Assembly: GCF_002943105.1 (NCBI RefSeq)
Contig: NZ_PTPZ01000003.1
Coordinates: 372,001-436,000 of the forward strand
Length of the DNA stretch: 64,000 bases
DNA from: Cloacibacterium normanense
GTDB taxonomy: Bacteria; Bacteroidota; Bacteroidia; Flavobacteriales; Weeksellaceae
Direction of reading: 5' to 3'
The notes under the pieces were generated by a model. The model was not told where the DNA came from and did not search any database. It saw nothing but the letters and a program-made list of their open reading frames with translations. Shown one piece after another: positions 27,401 to 33,817 of this stretch. Numbering within the stretch: the first letter of the stretch is position 1; each line of letters starts with the position of its first letter. Both the position numbers and the translations under genes were made by a program.

Positions 27401-28147
27401 TACGAAACGCAAAATGCTTTCAGAAAAGAAGGTGCTATTGTAGAGAGTTTACCACTGAAAAATTTAACCCATCAATTGCTCGATGAAAGTATAGAAGCTT
27501 GGCTAGAAAAAATTAAACAGTCGCAAATTTTAGTGTTTTCAGGAGGCTTTTCAGCAGGTGATGAACCAGACGGTTCGGCTAAATTTATTGTGAATGTTTT
27601 GAAGAATGAAAAGATGAAAAATGCAGTTCACGAATTGCTTTCCAGAGACGGAATGATTTTGGGAATTTGTAACGGTTTTCAGGCTTTGGTAAAATCTGGT
27701 TTGCTTCCTTACGGTGAAATCAGAGATTTAGATGAAACATCTCCAACTTTAGCGCACAATGCTATCGGAAGACACATTTCTCAGATGGTAGATGTAAAAG
27801 TCATCAATGATGATTCTCCTTGGTTAAAGGGAATGAAAGGCGAGGTTTATACCATCCCGATTTCTCACGGTGAAGGTAGATTCATGGCTTCGGAAGAAGT
27901 ATTGCTGGATTTGTACAAAAAAGGTCAGATTGCTACACAATACATCGATACTGATGGAAACGTTGCGCACGGAATGCCATTTAATCCTAATCAATCGCTT
28001 TTCGGAATTGAAGGAATTACAAGTGAAAGTGGTAAGATTTTTGGAAGAATGGGGCATCCTGAACGTTTTGCAGAAGGTTTGTTCAAAAACATTCCTACAG
28101 CAAATTATCATAATATTTTCAGAAACGGAGTAGAATATTTTAAATAA
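24452..28147 (+). CDS. purL: Phosphoribosylformylglycinamidine synthase, single-chain type
   Basis: Large (1231-residue) FGAM synthase carrying synthetase and glutaminase in one chain, as in Proteobacteria and eukaryotes, not the split PurLQS. Domains: PurS-like N-terminus (1-150), two AIRS-related ATP domains (THNHPTEIEPFGGAST near 315; GGKDSM near 770), and a class-I glutamine amidotransferase from about residue 970 with nucleophile Cys1073 in LGICNGFQAL and a GHPERF motif near the end. It starts purL-purC-(four-helix cassette)-purF. I see no TAnnTTTG match just upstream, so its promoter is unresolved. Confidence 0.97.
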   Translation: MSYKKRIFVEKRGIFDVESPKVLNEIKSILPNIQSVKVFNIYDIFGLDELEFEKVVNNTFVDPVVDILHHENPAKSIYFATEFLPGQYDQRADSAQQCIALLTGNEKSTVRSGKLIELQGINEADLTKIKNLLINKVESQEKNLEILEIPAEETPDQIKIYDDFNDLTSQQLNDFYNNHGFAFGFDDLQFIQDYFKSENRNPTETELKVLDTYWSDHCRHTTFETELTDIQFEGRFKETLEKIFNDYLEKRKFLGREAKPISLMDLATVCARYFHKTGKLENLVVSDEINACTIEIEAEFDGKKEPWYLLFKNETHNHPTEIEPFGGASTCLGGAIRDPLSGRAFVFQAMRLTGAADVLEPISETLPGKLPQRTISKQAANGYSSYGNQIGLATTHVSEIYDEGYKAKRMEVGFVAGAVPKSWVRREKPVVGDVVIVLGGATGRDGVGGATGSSKEQDETSIHTMSSEVQKGNAVEERKIQRLFRNPEVTKLIKKSNDFGAGGVSVAIGEIADSLEINLDVLPLKYEGLNGTELAISESQERMAVVIEAHEKEKFIKFCEAENIKAVEVAKVTDSGRMQMFWNGQKIVDLSRAFLDTSGCAKKQDAKVAHLQEINSSSIEFSEENFYKILADKNTASQKGLVEMFDSTVGATTVALPFGGKFQTTETEGCVQTLPILNAENIETVSYASWGFDAEISKQNSMIGASLAVVESVAKIVAMGGNFRNIRLSFQEYFEKLGNNPEKWGKPLASLLGAYDAQMNLGLAAIGGKDSMSGTYQDINVPPTLISFACADGKKLNTISPEFKKAGNFIYHFHHKTQENGLPNYQNLSEVFDYIQQGIQDKKIVSVKTIKDGGVAVAVAKMSFGNLLGAEISIVEKLLLEKNIGGLVIESSEKLDSNLLELIGEVKNSKIIKINNLDFNIYKLLEVNFGTFENLFPTKEKERIQIDFDENLNGTEKKSINIISHKIGTPKVFAPIFPGTNCEYETQNAFRKEGAIVESLPLKNLTHQLLDESIEAWLEKIKQSQILVFSGGFSAGDEPDGSAKFIVNVLKNEKMKNAVHELLSRDGMILGICNGFQALVKSGLLPYGEIRDLDETSPTLAHNAIGRHISQMVDVKVINDDSPWLKGMKGEVYTIPISHGEGRFMASEEVLLDLYKKGQIATQYIDTDGNVAHGMPFNPNQSLFGIEGITSESGKIFGRMGHPERFAEGLFKNIPTANYHNIFRNGVEYFK

Positions 28148-28168
28148 ATCCTAAATAAAAAGTTAGAT

Positions 28169-28888
28169 ATGAATAAAGGTGAAATGCTTTACGAAGGAAA
28201 AGCAAAACAAGTTTTCGCAACAGAAAATCCAGAAGAAGTAATCGTAAAATTCAAAGACGATGCAACGGCATTTAATGCACAAAAACGTGGAAGTTTCGAT
28301 TTGAAGGGCGAAATGAACAACGCTATTACTACACTTATTTTTGAGTATTTACAAGAAAAAGGAATCCCAACTCATTTCATCAAACAATTGAATGAAAGAG
28401 AACAGTTGGTAAGAAAAGTGAGTATTATTCCTCTAGAAATGGTGGTGAGAAACTACGCTGCAGGAAGTATGGCACAAAGATTAGGAGTAGAAGAAGGTGT
28501 AAAATCTCCATTTACCATTTTTGATATTTGTTATAAAAAAGATGAATTAGGTGATCCGTTGATTAATGATTGTCACGCCATTTTCTTGGGAGCTGCTACC
28601 AAAGAAGAACTAGATGAAATGTATGCTTTAACTAACAAAATCAATGAGTTACTGAAAGAATTGTTTGATAAGATGAACATTATTTTGGTAGATTTCAAAA
28701 TCGAATTAGGAAAAACATCTGATGGTAAAATTATTCTCGCAGACGAGATTTCTCCAGATACTTGCAGACTTTGGGATAAAGATACCATGAAAAAACTCGA
28801 TAAAGATAGATTCAGACGTGATTTGGGCGAAGTTACAGAAGCGTATGTAGAAATCTATGAAAGATTGAAAAAAACTCTAGGAAAGTAA
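28169..28888 (+). CDS. purC: SAICAR synthase
   Basis: 239-residue phosphoribosylaminoimidazole-succinocarboxamide synthase: joins aspartate to CAIR in purine synthesis. It starts at [16 protein letters not shown], followed by [15 protein letters not shown], the signature [20 protein letters not shown] and [12 protein letters not shown]. Length is typical. It follows purL by 21 nt. Its stop codon TAA (28886-28888) is also the first three bases of the heptamer array described below. Confidence 0.96.
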   Translation: MNKGEMLYEGKAKQVFATENPEEVIVKFKDDATAFNAQKRGSFDLKGEMNNAITTLIFEYLQEKGIPTHFIKQLNEREQLVRKVSIIPLEMVVRNYAAGSMAQRLGVEEGVKSPFTIFDICYKKDELGDPLINDCHAIFLGAATKEELDEMYALTNKINELLKELFDKMNIILVDFKIELGKTSDGKIILADEISPDTCRLWDKDTMKKLDKDRFRRDLGEVTEAYVEIYERLKKTLGK

Positions 28889-28941
28889 TTGGTATCTAGT
28901 AATTAGTAATTGGTATCTAGTAATTGGTATTTAGTATTAAG
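28886..28941 (+). repeat. Left heptamer array (8 units)
   Basis: Eight contiguous 7-bp units: TAATTGG, TATCTAG, TAATTAG, TAATTGG, TATCTAG, TAATTGG, TATTTAG, TATTAAG. The phase is unbroken and every unit fits TAnTnnG or a one-base variant. The array starts on the purC stop codon and ends 18 bp before the four-helix-bundle ORF. Confidence 0.9.
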
Positions 28942-28959
28942 TTTTAAAAAATAAATTTT

Positions 28960-29307
28960 ATGCACAATTATAAAAAACTGAATGTATGGATTTCATCAAT
29001 TTCCCTTGTTAAAAATATATATAATTTAACCAGAAAATTTCCGAAGGAAGAAATGTTTGTTTTGACTCAACAATTAAGAAGAGCTGCAATTTCAATTCCT
29101 TCTAATATTGCTGAAGGTGCGGGTAGGAATTCAAACGCTCAGTTTAAGAATTTTTTACAAATTTCAATTGGTTCTTGTTTTGAATTAGAAACTCAATTAA
29201 TTATTTCAAAAGAATTAGAATACATTTCAGAAGAAGAACTAGAGACCATTTCTAAAGAATTAGATTCAATAATGAAAATGAATCATAATCTCCAAAAAAC
29301 GTTGTAA
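28960..29307 (+). CDS. Four-helix-bundle protein (S23/IVP-type, TIGR02436)
   Basis: 115-residue cytoplasmic all-helical protein of the family first seen as the product of 23S rRNA intervening sequences. Family motifs are clear: an N-terminal YKKLNVWISSISLVKNIY, the core LRRAAISIPSNIAEGAGR (about residues 41-58), FLQISIGSCFELETQL, and a final acidic helix. The core is shared with Avd accessory proteins of diversity-generating retroelements, but no reverse transcriptase or variable repeat is present here. It sits between purC and purF and is flanked by heptamer arrays in opposite orientation, so it looks like the cargo or driver of a small insertion cassette. Its function is unknown. Confidence 0.9.
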   Translation: MHNYKKLNVWISSISLVKNIYNLTRKFPKEEMFVLTQQLRRAAISIPSNIAEGAGRNSNAQFKNFLQISIGSCFELETQLIISKELEYISEEELETISKELDSIMKMNHNLQKTL

Positions 29308-29350
29308 TGAAATTAGAATTTCAAAATTATTCAACTATATCCAAATATGC

Positions 29351-29380
29351 TTTTGAAAATCGTTATAATGATTTTCAAAA
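29351..29380 (+). repeat. Hairpin at the right end of the cassette
   Basis: A perfect 11-bp stem (TTTTGAAAATC/GATTTTCAAAA) with an 8-nt loop. Its last five bases overlap the first unit of the right heptamer array. There is no T-run, so it is not an obvious terminator. Confidence 0.8.
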
Positions 29381-29410
29381 TACCAAATACCAAATACCAA
29401 ATACCAATTA
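29376..29410 (-). repeat. Right heptamer array, inverted (5 units)
   Basis: Read on the minus strand the units are TAATTGG, TATTTGG, TATTTGG, TATTTGG, TATTTTG: the same consensus as the left array but in opposite orientation. It ends 13 bp before the purF ATG at 29424. Confidence 0.9.
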
Positions 29411-29423
29411 CCCATTTGATAAA

Positions 29424-30812
29424 ATGGAAGAAGAATGTGGTATTTTTGGTTTGTATTCTGATAATGAAGTAGATACGTTCTCGCTTTCTCAGTTCGGGTT
29501 GTTTGCTTTGCAGCATCGTGGACAAGAAGCTTGCGGTATTTCTGTTTCTTCTCAAGGTAAAATTATTACGGTAAAAGATGAAGGTTTGGTGTTGGATGTT
29601 TTTAAAACCATTCCAAATCCAGAAGCATTATTAGGAAATGCAGTGATTGGTCATACTCGTTATACCACAGCTGGAGATAAAAAAACCTATAATTTTCAGC
29701 CATTTTTTGCAAAAAATGAGTACGACCAAATTATTTTGTCGATTGCTCATAATGGTAATTTGACCAATGCGCAAGAACTCAAAGCAGAATTAGAAGCGGA
29801 AGGTGTAGTTTTCAAAGCAACTTCAGATTCTGAGGTGATATTGAGATTGATTCAGAAAAATCTGGATTTAGGATTGCGGGGTGCGATAAAAGCAACCATG
29901 GAAAAAATAGAAGGCGCTTATTCCGTTGTAGGAATGACCAGAAATAAATTTTTTGCGTTCAGAGATTTTCATGGAATTCGTCCTTTGGTTTTAGGAGCGA
30001 TAGACGAAAAAACTTTCGCTTGTGCTTCTGAAACTTGTGCATTAGATGCTGTAGGAGCGCAATATGTAAGAGATATTCTTCCTGGTGAAATTGTTTATAC
30101 TTCTGAGCATCACGAAGGTTTACAGAGTTTCTTGGTTAAAGAAAATTGCGAAAGAAGAATCTGTGCTTTTGAATATATTTATTTTGCAAGACCTGATACT
30201 ACTTTAGAGGGAATTAATGTACACGAAATTAGAGAAAAGTCTGGCGAAAAAATTTGGGAACAAGCTCCTGTAAAAGCAGATGTGGTCATTGGGGTTCCAG
30301 ATTCTGGAGTTCCTGCTGCAATTGGCTATTCTAAAGCTTCTGGAATACCATTTAGACCAGTTTTAATTAAAAACAGATACATCGCGAGAAGTTTCATTGT
30401 TCCGTCTCAGGAAATGAGAGAAAGAGTAGTGAATTTGAAACTGAATCCTATTGTTGCTGAAATCAAAGGCAAGTCAGTGGTCATTATTGATGATTCTATT
30501 GTAAGAGGAACAACTTCTAAGCGATTGGTGAAAATTTTAAGAGACAGTGGAGCGAAAGAAATTCATTTCAGAAGTGTTTCTCCACCGATTATTGCGCCAT
30601 GTTTCTTAGGAATTGATACTCCGAAAAAAGATGATTTAATCGCCGCAAATATGTCTGTGGAAGAATTAAAAGATTATTTGGGAGTAGACAGTTTAGAATT
30701 TTTGAGCATTGATAATTTAAAAGTAATTTTAGGTTCTTCTGACCATTGTTTCGGTTGTTTTACAGAAAAATATCCGGTAAATAAACCAAAAGAAACGCAT
30801 TTGTTTGATTAG
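29424..30812 (+). CDS. purF: Amidophosphoribosyltransferase
   Basis: First enzyme of purine synthesis: makes phosphoribosylamine from PRPP and glutamine. I choose the ATG at 29424, giving MEEECGIFG: a short propeptide then the N-terminal nucleophile Cys5, as in Bacillus PurF. The PRPP loop is VVIIDDSIVRGTTSKRL. Cysteines in ICAFEY, APCFLG and HCFGCF match the four ligands of the Bacillus-type [4Fe-4S] cluster. The frame is open back to 29307, but that 39-residue extension would be encoded by the cassette's spacer and heptamers and would bury the nucleophile. It is followed by a strong terminator. With this start it has 462 residues. Confidence 0.95.
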   Translation: MEEECGIFGLYSDNEVDTFSLSQFGLFALQHRGQEACGISVSSQGKIITVKDEGLVLDVFKTIPNPEALLGNAVIGHTRYTTAGDKKTYNFQPFFAKNEYDQIILSIAHNGNLTNAQELKAELEAEGVVFKATSDSEVILRLIQKNLDLGLRGAIKATMEKIEGAYSVVGMTRNKFFAFRDFHGIRPLVLGAIDEKTFACASETCALDAVGAQYVRDILPGEIVYTSEHHEGLQSFLVKENCERRICAFEYIYFARPDTTLEGINVHEIREKSGEKIWEQAPVKADVVIGVPDSGVPAAIGYSKASGIPFRPVLIKNRYIARSFIVPSQEMRERVVNLKLNPIVAEIKGKSVVIIDDSIVRGTTSKRLVKILRDSGAKEIHFRSVSPPIIAPCFLGIDTPKKDDLIAANMSVEELKDYLGVDSLEFLSIDNLKVILGSSDHCFGCFTEKYPVNKPKETHLFD

Positions 30813-30832
30813 TTTTAAATTTAAATAAATAG

Positions 30833-30861
30833 AAAAACTCGAGAATTTCTCGAGTTTTTTT
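30833..30861. terminator. Bidirectional terminator after purF
   Basis: A symmetric stem AAAAACTCGAGAA with its complement and a T-run. It can also end the convergent barrel gene whose stop is at 30899. Confidence 0.85.
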
Positions 30862-30898
30862 GGTAATGATAGGTTGTATGTATGAAAGTGTTAGTGTT

Positions 30899-31510
30899 CT
30901 AAAAGTTGAAATCAAGACCTACTTGCAAGTTATTGTTCTTAGAATTGCTTAAGAAATAATCGGTTACGTTTCCATCTTTTCCAATTCCTGTTAAACCGAA
31001 TGTATAACGAGCATTGATGCCTAAATTTTCATTGATTTTAAGTCCAGCGCCAACTCCAGCTCCTACATTAAATCGGTTTAAGTAATCCATATTAATGTTG
31101 GTAGAAGGTGTGATAATGGTGTTTAAACTTTGGTTTGCCGAAAGCATGTAGCTAAACTCTGGTCCTACTTCTAAATATAAATTGCTCGGTAAATTATACT
31201 GCAACATAATCGGTAATGATAGATAATCTAGTTTAGTAGTTGTAGAAACTTGGCCAATAATTCCTCCGAAATCATATAAATCGGTTTTTGCGCCCATTTG
31301 GTTGTACACCAATTCTGGTTTGATGCTGTAAGATTCTGTAATAGGGAAAGTAGCAGTTACACCTGCATATAATCCAGTTTTCATTTTCGTGTCTACTGCG
31401 GTAGAAGTATTAGAAATGTCTGATAAGTTAAGACCTGCTTTTACTCCAAATTGTTGAGCAAAAGAAAGTGAACTTGCTAAAACGGTTAATCCCAAAAATA
31501 TTTTTTTCAT
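30899..31510 (-). CDS. Outer-membrane beta-barrel protein (PorT/OMP_b-brl_2 type)
   Basis: With the ATG at 31510 the protein has 203 residues: signal peptide KKIFLGLTVLASSLSFA, then a barrel of alternating polar/apolar strands. The repeated phrases GVKAGLNLSDIS, GLYAGVTATFPITESYSIKPELVYNQMG and NLYLEVGPEFSYML mark the family, and the final strand ends in Phe (LQVGLDFNF), the usual BAM signal. A longer frame start at 31570 would put 20 polar residues before the signal peptide and is rejected. It is a paralog of the next gene. The function is unknown; it is probably structural or a small channel. Confidence 0.88.
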   Translation of the reverse strand: MKKIFLGLTVLASSLSFAQQFGVKAGLNLSDISNTSTAVDTKMKTGLYAGVTATFPITESYSIKPELVYNQMGAKTDLYDFGGIIGQVSTTTKLDYLSLPIMLQYNLPSNLYLEVGPEFSYMLSANQSLNTIITPSTNINMDYLNRFNVGAGVGAGLKINENLGINARYTFGLTGIGKDGNVTDYFLSNSKNNNLQVGLDFNF

Positions 31511-31616
31511 AATCTTTTTATTTTTCAAAATTAAATAATTGTTTAATGTTTTCATATTTCCAAAGAGCATGCCAAAAATGCAACCGAATTATCAAGTGTC
31601 TGATTTACAGCACTAA

Positions 31617-31646
31617 AAAAGCCGAAGAATAATCTTCGGCTTTTAC
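31617..31646 (-). terminator. Terminator between the two barrel genes
   Basis: A stem AAAAGCCGAAGA/TCTTCGGCTTTT with a 4-nt loop and a T-run on the minus strand, ending the upstream paralog. The two genes are therefore separate transcripts. Confidence 0.85.
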
Positions 31647-31670
31647 TTTTTTTCATCAAGTGTTCTTTCA

Positions 31671-32267
31671 TTAGAACTTTATATTTAAACCAACTTGAAA
31701 AGCGTTGTTTTTATTTTTCGCGTCAGTTGAAGGTCCTGATTCTTTAGTGATATCACTGAAACCAGCTACATATCTTGCGTTTAAACCTACATTTTTAGAA
31801 ATGTCAAATCCTAAACCTAGACCAACTCCCATGTTGAAGCTGTTGAAGTCTTCTTTATCCAATTCTGTTACTGTTGAAGAAGAACCGTCATCAAATTTTT
31901 GTTTAGCATTCACTAAAAATCCAAATTCTGGACCTGCTTCTAAGTAAAACTGTGGAGTAGCTTTATATTGGAACATCACTGGTACTGCTACATAATCTAA
32001 GTTAAGGGTAGAAGAATAAGTAGTTCCTAATACGGTAGAAGATACTTTAGAGCCTAAATTGTTATATAAAACTTCTGGTTGAATGCTGAATGATTCTGAT
32101 ACTGGAACGTTCATGAATACACCTGCATAATAACCTACTTTTGATTTAGTGTCATCAAATCCTTCGTCTGAAATAGTTGAAACGTTCATACCTGCTTTTG
32201 CTCCGAATTGCTGTGCAAATGTCAATGAGCTTACTGCTACTGCAGCGGTTAAAAATAATTTTTTCAT
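31671..32267 (-). CDS. Outer-membrane beta-barrel protein, paralog of its neighbour
   Basis: 198 residues: signal peptide KKLFLTAAVAVSSLTFA, then an eight-stranded-type barrel of the same OMP_b-brl_2 family. Matching phrases are FGAKAGMNVSTIS, GYYAGVFMNVPVSESFSIQPEVLYNNLG and QFYLEAGPEFGFLV, and it ends FQVGLNIKF. The protein is about half identical by eye to the 30899-31510 product and is arranged in tandem, so a local duplication is likely. Its 5' leader contains a small heptamer run (TAATTTC at 32291-32304). Confidence 0.88.
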   Translation of the reverse strand: MKKLFLTAAVAVSSLTFAQQFGAKAGMNVSTISDEGFDDTKSKVGYYAGVFMNVPVSESFSIQPEVLYNNLGSKVSSTVLGTTYSSTLNLDYVAVPVMFQYKATPQFYLEAGPEFGFLVNAKQKFDDGSSSTVTELDKEDFNSFNMGVGLGLGFDISKNVGLNARYVAGFSDITKESGPSTDAKNKNNAFQVGLNIKF

Positions 32268-32590
32268 AATTTTAAATTTTTTGTTCTTATTAATTTCTAA
32301 TTTCTAATTTTTAAGTTTTATGTTTTTGTCTTTGCAAAGTTTCAAATTTTGTAAAAGCTTCTCGTTATAAAATTTTAAACAATTGTTTCAAAATTTTTGC
32401 TCCACACTTGTAAGCTTTATTAAAACTGAAAAGTTGTTCAGATTTCTAAGGCAAAGTTGTAGCATTTCTTAAAATTTTATTTTACAAAATTTTCATTGTT
32501 TTTTACAGAATTCCATAAAAAAAAGTTTGGCCAAAGCCAAACTTTCAAATATGTTGCCAAAAAACCTTTTGTTAAAGGGTTTTTATTATG
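32268..32590. other. Gene-free spacer with heptamers and two hairpins
   Basis: 323 bp without a plausible gene. It holds TAATTTC-type heptamers (32291-32318), the A/T-rich upstream region of the barrel gene, and two hairpins that serve aroB on the minus strand (32515-32545 and 32560-32584). Confidence 0.6.
32515..32545 (-). terminator. aroB terminator
   Basis: A 10-bp stem AAAGTTTGGC/GCCAAACTTT with a CAAA loop and a long T-run on the minus strand. A second hairpin (AAACCTTT/AAAGGGTTT, 32562-32583) lies between it and the aroB stop. Confidence 0.8.
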
Positions 32591-33634
32591 CTATGCATTA
32601 ATATTTCTGTAGTAATCTAAAGCTTGTTCTATGTGCTCTTGACTTACTTTATAGTCATAGTTACATTTACCTAAACCTTCTAAAATAGAGAAATTAATCT
32701 TTCCATGGTCGTTCTTTTTGTCATTGAGCATCAGTGAGATAATCTCTTTATTGCTAAATGCAGAAATCGAAATATATGGATAGTATTTTTGAATATTTTC
32801 AATAATGTGGTGTGCTTTTTCTGGCGAAATAAGATTTTCTAACTCCGAAATTTTAGTTTCGATAATCATTCCAAGCGCTACCGCTTCACCATGTGGAATG
32901 ACGTGGTGCGTTTTAAGGCAAAGACTTTCCACAGCATGACCAATGGTGTGACCAAAATTTAATATTTTTCTAAGACTTTTTTCTTTGTAATCTTTTACCA
33001 CCACATTTTCTTTAATCATCATAGAGTTTTCGATATGCGGAGCAATATTTTCGGGCGTAAGTTCTTCTATGGTAATGAGATCATTCCAGTGAGAAACATC
33101 CGCAATTAATCCATGTTTCAGCATTTCCGCAAAACCGCTTCTTAACTCTACAAAGTCCAGCGTTTTTAAAAATTCTGGATAAACCAAAATATGCTCTGCT
33201 TCTGCAAAAGTTCCTATAATATTTTTAAGATATTGGTGGTCTATTCCTGTTTTTCCTCCAATAGAAGCATCACACATCGCTAGAAGTGTAGTGGGAATAT
33301 TGATGAAAGAAATTCCTCTCTTATAAGTAGAAGCTACGAAACCGCCCAAATCGGTAATCACACCACCTCCTAAATTGAGAAGTAATGATTTCCTGTCTGC
33401 TTCAAAATCTGATAAAATTTCCCAAAGTTGTACCACCGTAGAAATATTTTTAGCATCTTCTCCTGATTCTATTTCTATAATTTCAAAGTGAACATCGGTA
33501 TCTAGATTTCCTAAAAGTGTAGGAAGGCAATGTTGATGAGTGTTTTCGTCTACCAAGATGAAAATCTGACTTGGATTTTTTTCTTGTATAAACGTATTAA
33601 GTGCTGAAAATTCTGAGTCTAAAATAGAAAGCAT
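32591..33634 (-). CDS. aroB: 3-dehydroquinate synthase
   Basis: 347 residues with the ATG at 33634 (MLSILDSEFS). NAD+/metal-dependent cyclisation of DAHP in the shikimate pathway. Motifs: IFILVDENTHQHC, EDAKN, the NAD loop LNLGGGVITDLGGFVASTYKRG, the metal ligands in SGFAEMLKHGLI and the His motifs FGHTIGHAVE and HGEAVALGM. The frame is open further up to 33757, but that extension is hydrophobic junk spanning the promoter (TATTTTTG, 33656-33649). It is divergent from proline dehydrogenase. Confidence 0.95.
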   Translation of the reverse strand: MLSILDSEFSALNTFIQEKNPSQIFILVDENTHQHCLPTLLGNLDTDVHFEIIEIESGEDAKNISTVVQLWEILSDFEADRKSLLLNLGGGVITDLGGFVASTYKRGISFINIPTTLLAMCDASIGGKTGIDHQYLKNIIGTFAEAEHILVYPEFLKTLDFVELRSGFAEMLKHGLIADVSHWNDLITIEELTPENIAPHIENSMMIKENVVVKDYKEKSLRKILNFGHTIGHAVESLCLKTHHVIPHGEAVALGMIIETKISELENLISPEKAHHIIENIQKYYPYISISAFSNKEIISLMLNDKKNDHGKINFSILEGLGKCNYDYKVSQEHIEQALDYYRNINA

Positions 33635-33648
33635 GCAAAAAATTTTTG

Positions 33649-33656
33649 CAAAAATA
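33649..33656 (-). promoter_or_regulatory. aroB promoter -7 element (TATTTTTG)
   Basis: Exact TAnnTTTG on the minus strand, 15 bp before the ATG. A perfect 22-bp palindrome lies immediately upstream. Confidence 0.55.
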
Positions 33657-33666
33657 ACAATAAAAA

Positions 33667-33688
33667 GCACACCAAAATTTTGGTGTGC
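33667..33688 (-). repeat. Perfect 22-bp palindrome upstream of aroB
   Basis: An 11-bp perfect arm (GCACACCAAAA) and its complement, followed on the minus strand by TTTTTATTG. It looks like a terminator, but no minus-strand gene precedes it. It overlaps where the aroB -33 region should be, so it could be an operator. Confidence 0.7.
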
Positions 33689-33791
33689 CGTGATTTTTGT
33701 CTTGTATAACAAAATTATTCTATACAAATGTTTAATTATTAGACCTATAAAAATCATGAAATTTATATTTTAGTAATTGCATAACAATCAT

Positions 33792-33799
33792 TAAATTTG
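33792..33799 (+). promoter_or_regulatory. Proline dehydrogenase promoter -7 element (TAAATTTG)
   Basis: Exact TAnnTTTG match 19 bp before the ATG at 33818. Confidence 0.5.
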
Positions 33800-33817
33800 G
33801 GCGTCAAATAATTATAT

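Noticed and set aside
28886-28941. CRISPR-like array
   Set aside because: Units are 7 bp and contiguous without spacers, and no cas genes are present.
28960-29307. Diversity-generating retroelement accessory gene (Avd)
   Set aside because: The protein core is similar, but no reverse transcriptase, template repeat or variable repeat is nearby.
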